DNA of 64,000 nt. It comes from Schlesneria sp. (GTDB taxonomy: Bacteria > Planctomycetota > Planctomycetia > Planctomycetales > Planctomycetaceae). The notes under the pieces were generated by a model, which was not told the DNA's origin, ran no database searches, and saw only the letters and a program-made list of their open reading frames with translations. This document shows, piece by piece, positions 48,380 to 59,160 of the stretch. Position 1 is the first letter of the stretch. The number at the start of each line of letters is the position of its first letter. The translations under genes were made by a program, and so were the position numbers. The DNA lies in contig JAQGHU010000009.1 of the NCBI GenBank assembly GCA_028291515.1, forward strand, positions 1 to 64,000, in the 5' to 3' direction.

Positions 48380-50449
48380 TTACATTTCTGGTGGATTGAT
48401 GGCCACGTCGTAACGCAGTGGTTCCATTGAGAACGAGGCACGTCCCTGGGAGAGGCTGCGGACGTCGTTTGAGTAGCCGAACATCTTTGACAGCGCGACT
48501 TCGGCCGTGATCGCGACCAGGTTTCCGCGGACTTCTGTGTTCACGATGATCGCTCGACGGGAATTCAAGTCACCGGTGACGTTGCCGACGAAATCTTCGG
48601 GCACGACGACTTCCAGCTTCATGATCGGTTCGAGCAGCACTGCACCGCCGTCTTGCAGGGCTCGCCGCATGGCGTCCGCTGACGCGGCTCGTAGCGCGAC
48701 TTCTGTTGTTTCACCTTCGCGATAATCTACATCCTTCAACACGACTTTCACGTTGATCAGCGGATAACCGACGATGCCGCCACCCTTCAATTCGTCTCGC
48801 AAAGCATTGAGCAGCACTTCGAGTGAATCTGGTGGGATCGCGTTCGGTTTCAGTTTGCTCTCGACAACCAGTGTCGCTTCGTTGATGACAGGTTCGACAC
48901 CGATTGTGATCCCTGCATATTGGCGCGTTCCTCCCGTCTGACGATCAAATTTGCCTTCAGTATCGATCTTGTTGGGAATCGTTTCGCGGTACGTGACGCG
49001 TGGCTTGTGGGTGCGGAATTTCATGTGGAAGTCGCGTTCCATGCGTTTGCTGATGATTTCCAGATGCAGTTCGCCCATTCCGCTGATGATTGTCTGACCC
49101 GTTTCTTCGCTGATCTTTGCCGTGAAGGTCGGATCCTGCTTCATCATCAATTTCAAGGTCGTTTCCAGCTTCTTACGGTCCGCGCTGCTGTCCGGCTCGA
49201 TCGCCATCGAGATCACGGACTCAGGGAAAGTGATTGCTTCCAGCAAGATCGGGTTCTGCTGATCGCAGAGCGTATCGCCCGTCACCGAGTCCTTGGGACC
49301 AATGACGCCGACGATATCGCCGCAGGTGGCTTCGTCGAGAGCTTCACGAGAATCGGCTTGAACTCGCCACAGTTGGCTGACCAGTTCTTTGTCGCCCGTT
49401 CGCGGATTCAACATGCGCGAGCGACTCTTGAGGACGCCCGAATAGATCCGGATGAAATACAGTTCGGCGTGTTCGTCGGCGTGAATCTTGAAGACCAAGC
49501 CGCAGAACGGATCTTTCTCCGAAGGCTTCCGCACTTCGACCTTGTCGGCCTTCTTGGGATTCGGATTGCGGCCTTCGACCGGTGGGACATCCAGCGGACT
49601 GGGGAGGTAGCGAATCACGGCATCCAGAACCGGCTGGACTCCGATGTAATCGAGCGACGAGCCGCAGAACACGGCCTGGATCTGAGAAGAGACAACGGCT
49701 TTACGCAGCACGCGGATGATCTGATCTGCGGGCAAATCGCCAGTTTTGTCGTAGATGGCGAAGGCTTCGTCATCGGTCAGGGCGATCGCGTCGATCAGTT
49801 TGCCACGCCATTCTTCAGCACGCAGTTGCTCGTCTTCGGGAATCGGCTGGATGTCGATCTTCGTTCCTTGGGACTCACGATCGAAATACATCGCCTTCAT
49901 CTCGATCAGGTCGATCACGCCACGAAATCCGTTGGGGTTCGTGATCGGCCCTTCGCCAATCGGAAGCTGAACGGCAATTGGGTTGGCTCGCAAACGATCT
50001 GAGATCTGATTAAAGACGCGTTCGAATCCCGCGCCGATCCGGTCCATCTTGTTGATGAAGCAGATGCGCGGCACGTGATATTTGTCGGCCTGGCGCCAGA
50101 CGGTTTCACTTTGAGCCTCAACGCCTTCGACCGCACTGAAGACGACAACGCCGCCGTCGAGCACTCGCAGGCTGCGTTCGACTTCCGCGGTGAAGTCGAC
50201 GTGGCCGGGTGTGTCGATGATGTTGACGGTGTAACCCTGCCATTTGCACGAGATGGCCGCCGAATAAATCGTGATGCCGCGCTTGGCTTCTTCGGGATCG
50301 AAGTCGGTGACGGTCGTTCCTTCATCGACACTCCCCATTCGATGCGTTTCACCCGCATAAAACAGGATCCGTTCCGTGGTCGTCGTCTTGCCAGCATCAA
50401 TGTGAGCAATGATGCCGATGTTGCGAATCTGTTGAATGTCGGTGGCCAT
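48380..50449 (-). CDS. fusA: Elongation factor G
   Basis: EF-G is a GTPase that translocates tRNA and mRNA on the ribosome. It has 689 residues. The P loop is AHIDAGKTT, G3 is DTPGH and G4 is NKMD, with all five domains in order through the C-terminal EPIMKLEVVVPEDFVGNV. The switch I segment reads RGITIYSAAISC where the commonest form is RGITITSAA, as in the spdEFG-like lineage found in planctomycetes and organelles (from memory, not tested). It lies alone, without the str operon genes rpsL/rpsG/tuf. Gene copy number of EF-G in this genome cannot be judged from here. Confidence 0.93.
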   Translation of the reverse strand: MATDIQQIRNIGIIAHIDAGKTTTTERILFYAGETHRMGSVDEGTTVTDFDPEEAKRGITIYSAAISCKWQGYTVNIIDTPGHVDFTAEVERSLRVLDGGVVVFSAVEGVEAQSETVWRQADKYHVPRICFINKMDRIGAGFERVFNQISDRLRANPIAVQLPIGEGPITNPNGFRGVIDLIEMKAMYFDRESQGTKIDIQPIPEDEQLRAEEWRGKLIDAIALTDDEAFAIYDKTGDLPADQIIRVLRKAVVSSQIQAVFCGSSLDYIGVQPVLDAVIRYLPSPLDVPPVEGRNPNPKKADKVEVRKPSEKDPFCGLVFKIHADEHAELYFIRIYSGVLKSRSRMLNPRTGDKELVSQLWRVQADSREALDEATCGDIVGVIGPKDSVTGDTLCDQQNPILLEAITFPESVISMAIEPDSSADRKKLETTLKLMMKQDPTFTAKISEETGQTIISGMGELHLEIISKRMERDFHMKFRTHKPRVTYRETIPNKIDTEGKFDRQTGGTRQYAGITIGVEPVINEATLVVESKLKPNAIPPDSLEVLLNALRDELKGGGIVGYPLINVKVVLKDVDYREGETTEVALRAASADAMRRALQDGGAVLLEPIMKLEVVVPEDFVGNVTGDLNSRRAIIVNTEVRGNLVAITAEVALSKMFGYSNDVRSLSQGRASFSMEPLRYDVAINPPEM

Positions 50450-50488
50450 GGAACGGTACTTATCGAATGAACGGAAAAATCTGGAACT

Positions 50489-50587
50489 CGTTTAACCGCG
50501 TGGGCATCGACCCGCGCGTCGGCAACATCGTAACTCGGCCCCATCAAAAGCTGAAACCGCGCGGGGCGATGCCCACGCGGTTAAACG
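50489..50587. repeat. Palindromic repeat element (same family as 20508-20649)
   Basis: A 21-base perfect inverted repeat (CGTTTAACCGCGTGGGCATC... at 50489-50509 with 50567-50587) is extended by CCCGCGCG/CGCGCGGG. It lies between fusA and the SIS gene. Ends match the element at 20508 (GTTTRACCGCGTGGGCAT). Confidence 0.8.
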
Positions 50588-50606
50588 ATGTCCGAGATGC
50601 ACCAAG

Positions 50607-51218
50607 CTATTTGGTGGCGTAACGTCCCACCTTGTTGATCCGACCGTGGATGTCGTTCAGGATCCAGTGGAAAGCGACCAGATGTACGGATTCGACCATG
50701 CCCATGTCATCGAGCGGGACGTGCAGGTTCTTCTTGCCGAGCGGTTTCAGCTTGCCGCCCGAGTAGCCGGTAATCCCCCACGTCACCAATTCGTGACGGT
50801 TGGCCCATTCCACCGCGTTCAGAATGTTGGGACTATTGCCGCTGCCGCTGATCGCAATCAACACATCGCCGGGCGAAGCGAAATTCTTGAGCTGCTGAAC
50901 GAAGACTTGATCGAAGCCTTCGTCGTTACCCCAAGCGAGAATGTACGGAGTATTGTCGGTCAGGCTGAGAACCTTGAGACGCTTCACAGAATCGTTGGTG
51001 AAGTCCTTGCGGTCCAACGTGCTCTTGCCCAGATCTTCGCAGAAGTGCGAGCAGTTCGAACCGCTACCGCCGTTGCCGATCAGAAAGACGAACCGGCCGT
51101 TTTCGTAAGCAGAGTAGATGTCATCGGCAAGTCCTTCAATCTGCGAGATGTCGAGCGTGTCGAAGACTTCGGCGCAGCGCTTGAGGTATTCGGCGGGTTT
51201 CAGTTGCGTTCCGAGCAT
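50607..51218 (-). CDS. SIS-domain protein, phosphoheptose isomerase (GmhA)-like
   Basis: The protein has 203 residues from ATG 51218. The SIS fold is seen in [26 protein letters not shown] and [23 protein letters not shown], matching GmhA, which makes D-glycero-D-manno-heptose 7-phosphate for lipopolysaccharide core. Helical N-terminus [14 protein letters not shown] and the C-terminal [18 protein letters not shown] are family-typical. Catalytic residues cannot be fully checked. In this phylum such genes may serve other phosphosugar pathways. An in-frame ATG at 51275 would add a hydrophobic lead and is not preferred. Confidence 0.82.
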   Translation of the reverse strand: MLGTQLKPAEYLKRCAEVFDTLDISQIEGLADDIYSAYENGRFVFLIGNGGSGSNCSHFCEDLGKSTLDRKDFTNDSVKRLKVLSLTDNTPYILAWGNDEGFDQVFVQQLKNFASPGDVLIAISGSGNSPNILNAVEWANRHELVTWGITGYSGGKLKPLGKKNLHVPLDDMGMVESVHLVAFHWILNDIHGRINKVGRYATK

Positions 51219-51374
51219 GTCCGATGTTCTTTCCAAAAATGAACACAGACACCGCAGGACCAAAAAGACTGACAAGTCTCGGCAGAAAAGGTTCGGAGCA
51301 TTCGGATGTCGCGAACCAGATTTCTGTCGTTGTTCCCGTCATTTTGGTCTGGATGTCTTGGTCGTAAAAACCAG

Positions 51375-52592
51375 TTAGCCGGCCGACTTGGCCGCGATGA
51401 CTTTATCCAATTCTTCCTTGAGCCTCGGCAGGATGGCGTCATACGGAAACGCTCCGAGTTCCGCCGGACCCTTCTTCAAGTTCACAAACGTAGGACCGCA
51501 CCACAGTCCCAGATCGGCATCGTCCGTTTCGCCGGGGCCGTTTACTCGGCAACCCATGACTGCAATTGTGACGGCATGATCTTTGGCGTACGAGGTCATC
51601 TCTTTGACCTGCTGAGCCAACTCAATAAACGCTTCGTTTTCAACGCGCGAACAACTCGGACAACTGATAATGTTCAGCGTCTGCAGACCGTAATCGACGA
51701 ACGAGCGAACTCGGCCGGCCGCGATATCTTCCAGGATCTTGCGTCCCGCCACGATCTCTTCGGGCTTGCGTGAATTGGGGACCGTCAGCGAAACGCGGAT
51801 CGTGTCGCCGATTCCCTGGCTGATCAGTTGTTCAAACGCCATTCGCGTCTTGATGATTCCATCGGGCGGCATTCCCGCTTCAGTGACGCCCAGGTGCAGC
51901 GGAATGTCGGAACGCTTCTCAGCAAATCGCCGATTTCCTTCAATCACTTTCTGGGGATCCGAGTCTTTCATCGAGACGCAGTAGCGTTCAAAACCGAGCG
52001 AATCGAGAAAGTCGCAGTGTTCCCAGGCGCTTTCGAGCATCGGGGTGATCGAATCGGCAGGATCGTACTTTTCCTTCTTGGCGGGATCGACCGAACCGCA
52101 GTTCACGCCGACTCGCATCGCGCAATCATGATCGAGGGCAATCTTGGCCAGGTAGCCAACCTTTTCCTGCCACGGCTTTTCTCGTTCGTGGTGATAGAGG
52201 TGGCCGGGGTTGTAGCGGATCTTGTCGACGTAAGGGGCGACCACTTCAGCGAGTCGATAATTTTCTTGCAGATCGACCGCCAGATTCGCCTTCGTCTGCT
52301 TCCGAATCTCGGCCAACGCCACAGCGTCTTTGTTGCTGTCGACGGCGACGCGAATGACATCGGCACCGGCAGCGTAGAGCGCTTCGATCTGCGCGACCGT
52401 CGCGTCGATATCTTGAGTGTGAGTTGCCGTCATGCTCTGCACGGCAATCGGGTGACCCGCACCAATCGTTGCTGAGCCAATCTTCACCGCACGAGTCGGA
52501 TTTCGCCGAAGTTCCACTGTTGCCTCCGTGTTGACGCAGCGATCGCTGCCAATTCTCACCGATTCCGTCCGGATTGTAGATAGCCTGGCCAA
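51375..52592 (-). CDS. ispG: (E)-4-hydroxy-3-methylbut-2-enyl-diphosphate synthase
   Basis: IspG (GcpE) is the iron-sulfur enzyme of the MEP pathway of isoprenoid synthesis. The 405-residue protein has the TIM-barrel start [27 protein letters not shown] and the [4Fe-4S] ligand region CPSCSR and [17 protein letters not shown], all cysteines kept. [24 protein letters not shown] is also typical. The first 25 residues are extra, and a start nearer [11 protein letters not shown] is possible. There is no operon partner; the SIS gene lies about 155 bases downstream. Confidence 0.95.
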   Translation of the reverse strand: MARLSTIRTESVRIGSDRCVNTEATVELRRNPTRAVKIGSATIGAGHPIAVQSMTATHTQDIDATVAQIEALYAAGADVIRVAVDSNKDAVALAEIRKQTKANLAVDLQENYRLAEVVAPYVDKIRYNPGHLYHHEREKPWQEKVGYLAKIALDHDCAMRVGVNCGSVDPAKKEKYDPADSITPMLESAWEHCDFLDSLGFERYCVSMKDSDPQKVIEGNRRFAEKRSDIPLHLGVTEAGMPPDGIIKTRMAFEQLISQGIGDTIRVSLTVPNSRKPEEIVAGRKILEDIAAGRVRSFVDYGLQTLNIISCPSCSRVENEAFIELAQQVKEMTSYAKDHAVTIAVMGCRVNGPGETDDADLGLWCGPTFVNLKKGPAELGAFPYDAILPRLKEELDKVIAAKSAG

Positions 52593-52977
52593 CCTTCTCG
52601 CGGACAGAGCGCATTGTCGAGTCAGACGAGATTTTTCGCAAGTCGCGGCGAGTTAAGAGCATGCCGCTTTATCGCGTTGCGGGCGTGCAGCACAGAAATT
52701 AGTTCGCGGCGACTCACCAAAGTGTCGAAGGCACATTCGAGTCGAATCCACCCCCACACCCGTCCCTTGTGAGCCGCCGAAAGTAGACAGTTTTCACGCG
52801 AAGACGCGAGGAAAAGCAGAGAAAGAAATACTCAGCGGCCCGCCTGAGTCGATGTCGGGGCGAGGCATTTTCAATGGACGCGGCACACTCCGTATGCCGC
52901 GTCCTCGTTCGAGGATCGATTCTGCTCGCTTCACTCTGTCGCTCAACGGCACACGGAGTGTGCCTTCTACATTAGGC
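52593..52977. other. Repeat-rich intergenic region
   Basis: About 385 bases without a gene. It contains the hairpin GGACGCGGCA/TGCCGCGTCC at 52877-52903, and at 52945-52971 an exact copy of the 27-base repeat seen at 46250-46276, whose palindrome is GGCACAC-GGA-GTGTGCC. The remainder holds the ispG promoter. Confidence 0.6.
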
Positions 52978-54441
52978 TTACATCACGGAGAAATAGGTCT
53001 CGCAAGCGAAGTCAATTGCTTCCGGCGTGAGGCGGATTGGCAGATCGTTGTACTGACAGAAGAATTTGACTTGCAGCAGGATGTCTCGTGGTTGGCAAGC
53101 GCGTAGTGGTCGCTGAACGGGGGTGTAATGCTTAGCCACCAGATAGTCGACGGCTCGCTTTTCATAGGCAAAACCGAGTTGGTTCGCCATCAACACAAAC
53201 AGCTTGTGAAACTCTTCGAGCGAAGGATCTGGAACCGGAATCTTGTAAGGAATCCGTCGTAGAAATGCGGCATCAACCAGATCGCGCGGTTCTAGGTTTG
53301 TGGAGAAAATAATCAGTTGGTCGAAGGGAACCTGGATGCGTTTACCACAAGGGACACTCAAGAAGTCGTACCGCTTTTCCAGCGGCACGATCCAGCGATT
53401 CAGCAGTTCCACGACGGGCATCCGCTGACGGCCAAAGTCATCGATGACTAATGTGCCGCAGTTACTTTTCAACTGAATCGGAGCTTCGCAGATCTTGGTA
53501 GCCTGGTTCTGACGAATCTCGAGTTCTTCCATTGTCAGTTCGCCGCCGGCAATCACCGTGGGACGACGAATCTTGATCCAGCGCGAATCGACTTTGGATT
53601 CTTTCATCAGACCGCCACTTGACGGTGGATCTTCAATGCGTTCATGAATGATCGGATCGAAGACGCGAATGATGTCGCCATCAATCCCAATCGCCTTGGG
53701 GATATAGATTGTCGATCCAAAGCAACTCGTGACGCGTTCCGCGATGCTCGTTTTCCCGTTACCAGCCGGGCCGAACAGAAACATCCCTCGCCCCGAATTG
53801 ATCGCGGGACCCAGGCGGCGCAGCATACTGTCGTTGATGATCAGATCAGAAAACGCTCGCTTCAAATCGACGTTGGTTGTGCTGTAGTTGGTGATCGTCT
53901 GGGCCTTCACCGATTGCACGTATTCCTTCAGTGAAACCGGGGCAGCACCAAAATAGGTGCATTCTTCGCTGTAGCGGCGAGCCCGCTCGCGCCCCAGATC
54001 TGTCAGGATGTATTCGTAGTCACCCATCGACGTAGCATTGCGATAGGCCACCAATTGCAGCGTCTTCAAATCATTAAATATGGGTGCCAGCAATCCAAAT
54101 GGCAGGCACAGACTTTGGGCAATCCGGCGTCCCTCGCTGGAGCCACGACCCAACAAGTACTTGAGGATCAATCTCTCGACTTCTTCGGGAGACATTCCGG
54201 TCGATTCCAGGCGATCTGGCTCGAGCGGAACGAACTCTGCCGGCTTGCCCGTCTCCACGGCGAGAGATGCCAGCAAGAGTTCCGTGCTTTTCAGTGTCTG
54301 CAGCGCCGACGTGCCAGCGTCTGGTTTCGCATTCGGTTTTGCGCCGGATCCCGCCTCGCTGGCGGGGGCCGGCGACGGTGTGGCGTGGGATGCGAGGTCT
54401 GCAAAATCAATCGGGACGAGCCCGCGCGACGGATCACTCAT
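52978..54441 (-). CDS. AAA+ ATPase of unknown function, with N-terminal winged-helix-like part
   Basis: This 487-residue protein has a low-complexity Ala/Pro-rich lead, then a helical/winged-helix segment ([38 protein letters not shown]). The AAA+ core has Walker A GPAGNGKT (224-231) and Walker B LVIDDFG (331-337). [23 protein letters not shown] is the sensor/arginine-finger region. No target domain is named; planctomycetes carry conserved proteins of this shape, and a role in a secretion or pilus system has been guessed but is not supported here. It lies between folD and the repeats. Confidence 0.82.
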   Translation of the reverse strand: MSDPSRGLVPIDFADLASHATPSPAPASEAGSGAKPNAKPDAGTSALQTLKSTELLLASLAVETGKPAEFVPLEPDRLESTGMSPEEVERLILKYLLGRGSSEGRRIAQSLCLPFGLLAPIFNDLKTLQLVAYRNATSMGDYEYILTDLGRERARRYSEECTYFGAAPVSLKEYVQSVKAQTITNYSTTNVDLKRAFSDLIINDSMLRRLGPAINSGRGMFLFGPAGNGKTSIAERVTSCFGSTIYIPKAIGIDGDIIRVFDPIIHERIEDPPSSGGLMKESKVDSRWIKIRRPTVIAGGELTMEELEIRQNQATKICEAPIQLKSNCGTLVIDDFGRQRMPVVELLNRWIVPLEKRYDFLSVPCGKRIQVPFDQLIIFSTNLEPRDLVDAAFLRRIPYKIPVPDPSLEEFHKLFVLMANQLGFAYEKRAVDYLVAKHYTPVQRPLRACQPRDILLQVKFFCQYNDLPIRLTPEAIDFACETYFSVM

Positions 54442-54573
54442 GATAGAGTCAGCACAACCCAGAGGATTCCCAATCTTTCCGGGCGACGCCCGAACATCTT
54501 GGGTGCAGAACCTATCAGCTATACCAAAACGTGTAAATGTGAATCCCCAGAAGGAGATGTGTCACCAGATGGA

Positions 54574-55440
54574 TCAATTCGCAGCGGCAATTCTGGCCGC
54601 CGTCAGCGTGTTTTTCAGCAGCATCGCAATCGTCATCGGGCCGACTCCGCCCGGAACGGGTGTAATCGCAGACGCGATCTCTCGCACACCCTCGAAGTGG
54701 ACATCGCCCACTAAGCGATCGTTGACTCGATTGATCCCCACGTCGATGACGACCACGCCCGGTTTCAGCATGTCCGGCGTGACAAATTCGGCCTTGCCGA
54801 TAGCAGCGATCAGGATGTCGGCGGAACGGACGATTTCGGCGAGGTTTTTCGTTCGGCTGTGACAGATGGTCACCGTGGCGTTCGCTGTTTCGCCTTTCTG
54901 AATCAGCATCATCGCGACGGGCTTCCCGACGATCTCGCTGCGACCGAGAACAACGACATGAGCCCCGTCCACTTTCGCGCCCGATTCAGCCAGCAAGACT
55001 TGCACACCGTGCGGCGTACACGGGAGAAATCGAGGGCGTCCCTGCACCATGAGACCGACATTTTCAGGATGAAAACAATCGACATCCTTCAGTGGGGTCA
55101 CTGAATCCAAGATCGTTGTTTCGTGGATATGCTTGGGCAAGGGAAGCTGAACGAGAATCCCATGCACCAGCGGGTCGGCGTTCAGTTGGCCGACCAGATC
55201 CAGCAATTCGGCTTGCGTGGTTGATTCTGGCAGACGATGAACATCGCTGGCCATGCCAATCTTGGCGCAAGCCTGTTCCTTGTTGCGGACATACACCTGG
55301 CTGGCCGGATCGGCACCAACCAGCACCGCCGCGAGCTTGGGAACAATTTGTGTTGACTGGTGAAACTCCGCAACATCACCGGCCAATTGCTCACGAATTC
55401 GTGCCGCAATGGCCTTCCCGTCAATCAATCGAGCTGTCAT
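54574..55440 (-). CDS. folD: Bifunctional methylene-THF dehydrogenase/cyclohydrolase
   Basis: FolD interconverts methylene-, methenyl- and formyl-tetrahydrofolate, supplying one-carbon units. The protein has 288 residues from ATG 55440. Motifs are ARIREQLAGDV, YVRNKEQACAKIGM with the catalytic lysine, LVQLPLPKHI, VVLGRSEIVGKPVAMML as the NADP site, and TPVPGGVGPMTIAMLLKNT. A longer frame upstream is unsupported and overlaps the sulfatase 3' end. It follows the sulfatase gene closely, with 14 bases to the frameshifted continuation, so they could be co-transcribed. Confidence 0.96.
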   Translation of the reverse strand: MTARLIDGKAIAARIREQLAGDVAEFHQSTQIVPKLAAVLVGADPASQVYVRNKEQACAKIGMASDVHRLPESTTQAELLDLVGQLNADPLVHGILVQLPLPKHIHETTILDSVTPLKDVDCFHPENVGLMVQGRPRFLPCTPHGVQVLLAESGAKVDGAHVVVLGRSEIVGKPVAMMLIQKGETANATVTICHSRTKNLAEIVRSADILIAAIGKAEFVTPDMLKPGVVVIDVGINRVNDRLVGDVHFEGVREIASAITPVPGGVGPMTIAMLLKNTLTAARIAAAN

Positions 55441-55454
55441 GAGAACAGGATTCC

Positions 55455-56719
55455 TCAATTCGCCTTCTTCGGAACGGACCACCAGGCGTCGATCATCTTG
55501 GTTAAGCGATCGACAACATCCGGATTCGAAGCAGCCAGATTGGACTCTTCGCGGGGTCTTCTGACAGATCGTACAGTTCCGGGCGGCTGCCTGCATCTTG
55601 AGGCAGAATCAGTTTCCATTGATGCTCGCGACACCATCGAAATTGCAAGCTGGCTTCCGGACGATCGATGTCGGCCACATCGTGGTCGAACGTGGAACCG
55701 AACAACGTCGTCCGATCTGATTCACCACGGGCAACTTGGGCCAGATCGATTCCAGGAAGCGGCACTTTCGGAGTGATGCCCACGGCGGCGAGGACAGTCG
55801 GCACGATATCGATCGAACTCACCGGCGTTTCAATTCGCCGCGGAACGATGTGGCCTGGCCAGCGCACCAGGATCGGCGTTCGCAACCCACCGTCATACGG
55901 GGAGCGCTTACTCTTGGGAGCGAACTGGTCGGAATCAGGTTGCTGAATCCAGCCGTTATCTGCCAGAAAGACGACAATCGTTTCTTTGGCGAGGTGCTTC
56001 TGATCGAGGTGGTCCAGCAATTGACCACACGTTTCATCGAACCATTCGCACATTGCTTCGTACTTGGCGATGGGGAGCGGCTTGCCGTCGCGAGTGTATT
56101 TCGCCAGCAGTCGCTGAGGTGGATTGTGCGGCGAGTGTGGTAACAGGGGCGCGTACCACAAAAAGAACGGTTTTCCCTTGGTCCCGTCGATAAAGTCAAA
56201 AACGGGCTGCATTCCATCGCGACCGATCTTCAAACCGACATCGCCGTGACGGCCACCCTTCGCGGGGTCGCCGTGGCTCATGAAGGCGGTGAAACCGCCT
56301 TCCGCGGGGCTGCCTTCCCACCATTTGCCGCTCTGAAAACTAATGTAACCCTTGTCGCCTAAATATTTTGGCAGCGTAGGGGCACGGCGGATATGCCTGA
56401 GCATCTCCGCTCGATCCGTCCCTTGGGGAGGGTCGTTGCCGACAATCTGATGCTGATGGGGATAGAGGCCGGTAATAATCGAGGCCAAGCTTGCCCGGCA
56501 GAGGCTGGTGGGACCATATCCCTGCGTAAAACACGCGCTTTGGCTCGCCAATCGATCCAGATGCGGCGTCTTAATTTCCGGATGGCCCATAAACCCGTAA
56601 TCAGTCCACGCCTGATCGTCGCCAAGAATGACAACGACGTTCGGCGGGCCGGCCGAAACGGCCGAACTTAAGAGCAGAACTGTCAGGGCCAGACAGCCGA
56701 ATCTTGTGGATCTCGACAT
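55455..56719 (-). pseudogene. Sulfatase family protein, secreted, with C-terminal frameshift
   Basis: The protein begins at ATG 56719 with a signal peptide (TRFGCLALTVLLLSSAVSAG), then NVVVILGDDQAWTDYGFMGHPE with paired metal aspartates. The catalytic region is SLCRASLASIITGLYPHQH. The usual CxPxR core is CRASL here, so the conserved Arg is a Leu. Metal-site FLADNGWI and SGKWWEGSP follow. The frame ends in PAKSPIWLLR at 55502, while the alternative frame gives EESNLAASNPDVVDRLTKMIDAWW and stops at 55455; one extra base in the GGGG at 55553-55556 restores YDLSEDPREESNL. Sulfatases remove sulfate from algal or other polysaccharides; here activity depends on whether the altered motif is matured. 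Confidence 0.88.
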
Positions 56720-57030
56720 AGTAAGCATTTCGGCAGGGGATGATGGCTGCAAAACCTGTCGCAGGACACGTGGAATCTCGTTCTTTTCGAAGTCTTCGCC
56801 ACAGTTTAACGTGATTCGATATGTGATGGCAGGTAATGGCTTGAGTTACGGGAAGTCACGCTGGCCACTGTTGACATGACCTGGTCACGTGCGTCTAATC
56901 TCGCTTGGTTACGGGCGGTGTGCATCCACTGAGGATTTCAAACGTTCTGGTCTGGAAACTGGGTCGACAATGAAGTCGTCCAAACCAGGCCGCACCGTCA
57001 TTTGACAGTCACACGGTTAGGAGACAGTTC

Positions 57031-57390
57031 ATGCGGAAGAGTTGGACGTGGATTGCCTGTGGCGTGGCCTTTGCTGGAGCCGCCCTGGTGAGTGCACCTC
57101 AAGCTGCTCAGGCTCGTCCTGGCTACTTGAAGGCCTTCAACGCGACATACCCCGCTCTGAAGGATGCGGCGGAAGGCGCGAAGTGCGGTATCTGTCACTT
57201 CGGCGAAAAGAAGACGAACCGCAATGATTATGGCAAAGCCATGGGCGAAGCCCTGGGTGCCAAGGACATCAAAGTCGAAAAAGATATCGTCGATGCCCTG
57301 AAGAAGGCTGAAGCTGGCAAGAGCAGCACCGACGGCAAGACCTTCGGCGACCTGATCAAGGACGGCAAGCTGCCAGGCAAGAATCCCTGA
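57031..57390 (+). CDS. Small secreted heme-motif protein
   Basis: The protein has 119 residues with a signal peptide (WIACGVAFAGAALVSAPQAAQA). One c-type heme motif CGICH is found in GAKCGICHFGEKKTNRNDYGKA; one more Cys lies in the signal. The rest is lysine-rich with a Gly/Asp-rich C-terminus (GKTFGDLIKDGKLPGKNP). No standard cytochrome c distal Met is evident. It could be a small electron-transfer or heme-binding protein in the periplasm. The ribosome binding site TTAGGAG is close to ATG 57031, and a strong terminator follows, so it is transcribed alone and perhaps highly. Confidence 0.8.
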   Translation: MRKSWTWIACGVAFAGAALVSAPQAAQARPGYLKAFNATYPALKDAAEGAKCGICHFGEKKTNRNDYGKAMGEALGAKDIKVEKDIVDALKKAEAGKSSTDGKTFGDLIKDGKLPGKNP

Positions 57391-57463
57391 TCGAGCAGAG
57401 ATTCGTGAATCCGAATCGTCCGCAGCGCTCGCGGCTATTCGGACACGTCTGCTCAAATGAATG

Positions 57464-57504
57464 ACCGCAGCTCGACCAAGTTTGGTCGGGCTGCGGTTTT
57501 TTTT
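57464..57504 (+). terminator. Rho-independent terminator
   Basis: ACCGCAGCTCGACCA at 57464-57478 pairs with TGGTCGGGCTGCGGT at 57483-57497 with one weak pair, followed by eight Ts. It ends the small heme-motif gene. Confidence 0.9.
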
Positions 57505-57588
57505 GCTCTCGAATTGATTCGCGTCAGCGCGGCAGTGGCCTGGGTTGGAGCCTTGCTGAAACCCCAAGGCTGTTGCCAATGCACCAGA

Positions 57589-58053
57589 TCAACCGCTTCG
57601 ATCTTGTGGACTTCCGGGGGTTTTTGGGGGTGGCCCCTCCAATTCGATCTTGATCGTTTTGGTACCGCCGGCGGGCACCTCGACCGTGACAGGATCGGTT
57701 TTGTACCGATCAGGAATCAAGTCGGGAGCAATTTCTTCTTCAGCATCGGGATTATCTGATCGCGGGGCAAACCGCTGGGTCGTCACCAACACGCGATGCT
57801 TACCGACGACAGCCCCTTTCTTGTATCCGGCAAACTCAAGCATGAAGTCCCCATTATCGCCAGTTGATCCAGACGAGGAGGGCCCGGAGTTCCCACTCCC
57901 AATCGGCTGAAAAATAACAGTGGCTTTGGGAAGGGGCTGTCCATTCAAAGTGACGGTACCGGACACTTCTTCTGCTTCTTTAAAACCTTTTCCGCTGCAA
58001 CCCGTCGTCAAGATCCACAGCGACAACAAGAGAGCGATTCGAAACCAACTCAT
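57589..58053 (-). CDS. Lipoprotein with carboxypeptidase-regulatory-like fold
   Basis: This 154-residue lipoprotein has lipobox LTTGC followed by SGKGFKEAEEVSGTVTLNGQPLPKATVIFQPIG, the characteristic start of a transthyretin/carboxypeptidase-regulatory-like beta domain that is abundant in planctomycetes. VVGKHRVLVTTQRF and VTVEVPAGGTKTIKIEL complete the sandwich. A Pro/Gly/Ser tail ends the protein. It lies about 90 bases downstream of the DUF1559 gene on the same strand; this pairing is common in the phylum, so the two are likely co-expressed. Function unknown. Confidence 0.85.
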   Translation of the reverse strand: MSWFRIALLLSLWILTTGCSGKGFKEAEEVSGTVTLNGQPLPKATVIFQPIGSGNSGPSSSGSTGDNGDFMLEFAGYKKGAVVGKHRVLVTTQRFAPRSDNPDAEEEIAPDLIPDRYKTDPVTVEVPAGGTKTIKIELEGPPPKTPGSPQDRSG

Positions 58054-58144
58054 TGAAGAATTCCAGTTGTCGATAGGAGGAGGTTAAACACAAAAGAGAG
58101 GGCAGTCATCTGATCGCCCTCTCCAAATCTGGTTGCAACCAAGA

Positions 58145-59080
58145 CTAATACTCGCCGACAACTTCGCCGCCAGCGATAGTAGACAAAGCGGCCAGTGTCG
58201 GGATGTTAATGTTGTTGCTCACGAACTTGACAGCGCCATCGGCCGCCAGGAATTGCGCTCCACCAGTATGATAGCTGGCCCAAGCGCGCTTGCTGCAGTT
58301 GTTACCGGCCCCCACCTTCGCGTAGTCCGGAGGGCCAAAGTTAGCCGGGACGCAAGTTGGACCAAGTCCCGAGATGGCGTAAGATGCGTAGGAGTAAGCC
58401 CAGAACGATCCGCGGTTGGGCGTGGTGCTCGTCGACCATTCGCCGATAACCAGAGTATTCGACATCCCATCGGTGACACTGGCCGCTCTCTCGCACCCAA
58501 AGCTCGTATCGACCGCATGGAGCATGCCACGATTTGTCAGCGCAAGAGTTCCACTTGGTGGGGATCCGAACTGTCCGTCCCAGAAATTGCTGGTGTCCGC
58601 CGAGATCCCGCCGTTGGCTCGATAAGAACTCGACGCAATAGGAGTGGTCACGGGGCCGCTGCCGGGGGTAATTCCAGTTCCTGCTTGCGGATCTGACGGG
58701 CAGTTTTGAGCGGCCAGCCTTTGCTTGAGGACGGGTTGATTGGCCACGTCTGCATTAAACAGGCTGCTGTTGTATGTGTTGTACAGCGGGGCTTGATCGA
58801 TGTATGGGAGAATCGCAATTCCCCATCCCATCGTCACGTTATTAATCGTGTTTTGGGGGAGGGCGATGCTACCGGGGGGAAACGACAGGTAGGTGTCGTG
58901 GTAATTGTGAAGTGCTAACCCCATTTGCTTTAGGTTGTTCTTGCACTGTGTCCGTCTGGCGGCCTCACGGGCCTGCTGGACAGCGGGTAACAGCAAGGCA
59001 ATCAGGACGGCAATGATGGCGATCACCACGAGCAGCTCGATCAGCGTGAAACCCTTCTTGCGCTGTTTCAATGAAGACAT
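58145..59080 (-). CDS. DUF1559 family prepilin-like protein
   Basis: The protein has 311 residues with a type IV-pilin/GspG-like start: [40 protein letters not shown] prepilin peptidase would cut after the Gly and methylate the Phe. The body has [25 protein letters not shown], and the end [23 protein letters not shown] is the H-x-DG region of DUF1559. This is a very large planctomycete-specific family, often next to the lipoprotein type seen at 57589. Role unknown, possibly in pseudopilus-like structures. Confidence 0.97.
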   Translation of the reverse strand: MSSLKQRKKGFTLIELLVVIAIIAVLIALLLPAVQQAREAARRTQCKNNLKQMGLALHNYHDTYLSFPPGSIALPQNTINNVTMGWGIAILPYIDQAPLYNTYNSSLFNADVANQPVLKQRLAAQNCPSDPQAGTGITPGSGPVTTPIASSSYRANGGISADTSNFWDGQFGSPPSGTLALTNRGMLHAVDTSFGCERAASVTDGMSNTLVIGEWSTSTTPNRGSFWAYSYASYAISGLGPTCVPANFGPPDYAKVGAGNNCSKRAWASYHTGGAQFLAADGAVKFVSNNINIPTLAALSTIAGGEVVGEY

Positions 59081-59160
59081 GCGTTCAACCCCTCAGAAAT
59101 GATGAAATTTCGGCGCGATTTGCGCAAAGACATGTGGGCCGACCGTTCGGCTATCCGAAT

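Noticed and set aside
48920-50002. 360-codon plus-strand frame inside fusA
   Set aside because: Antisense to EF-G, a certain gene.
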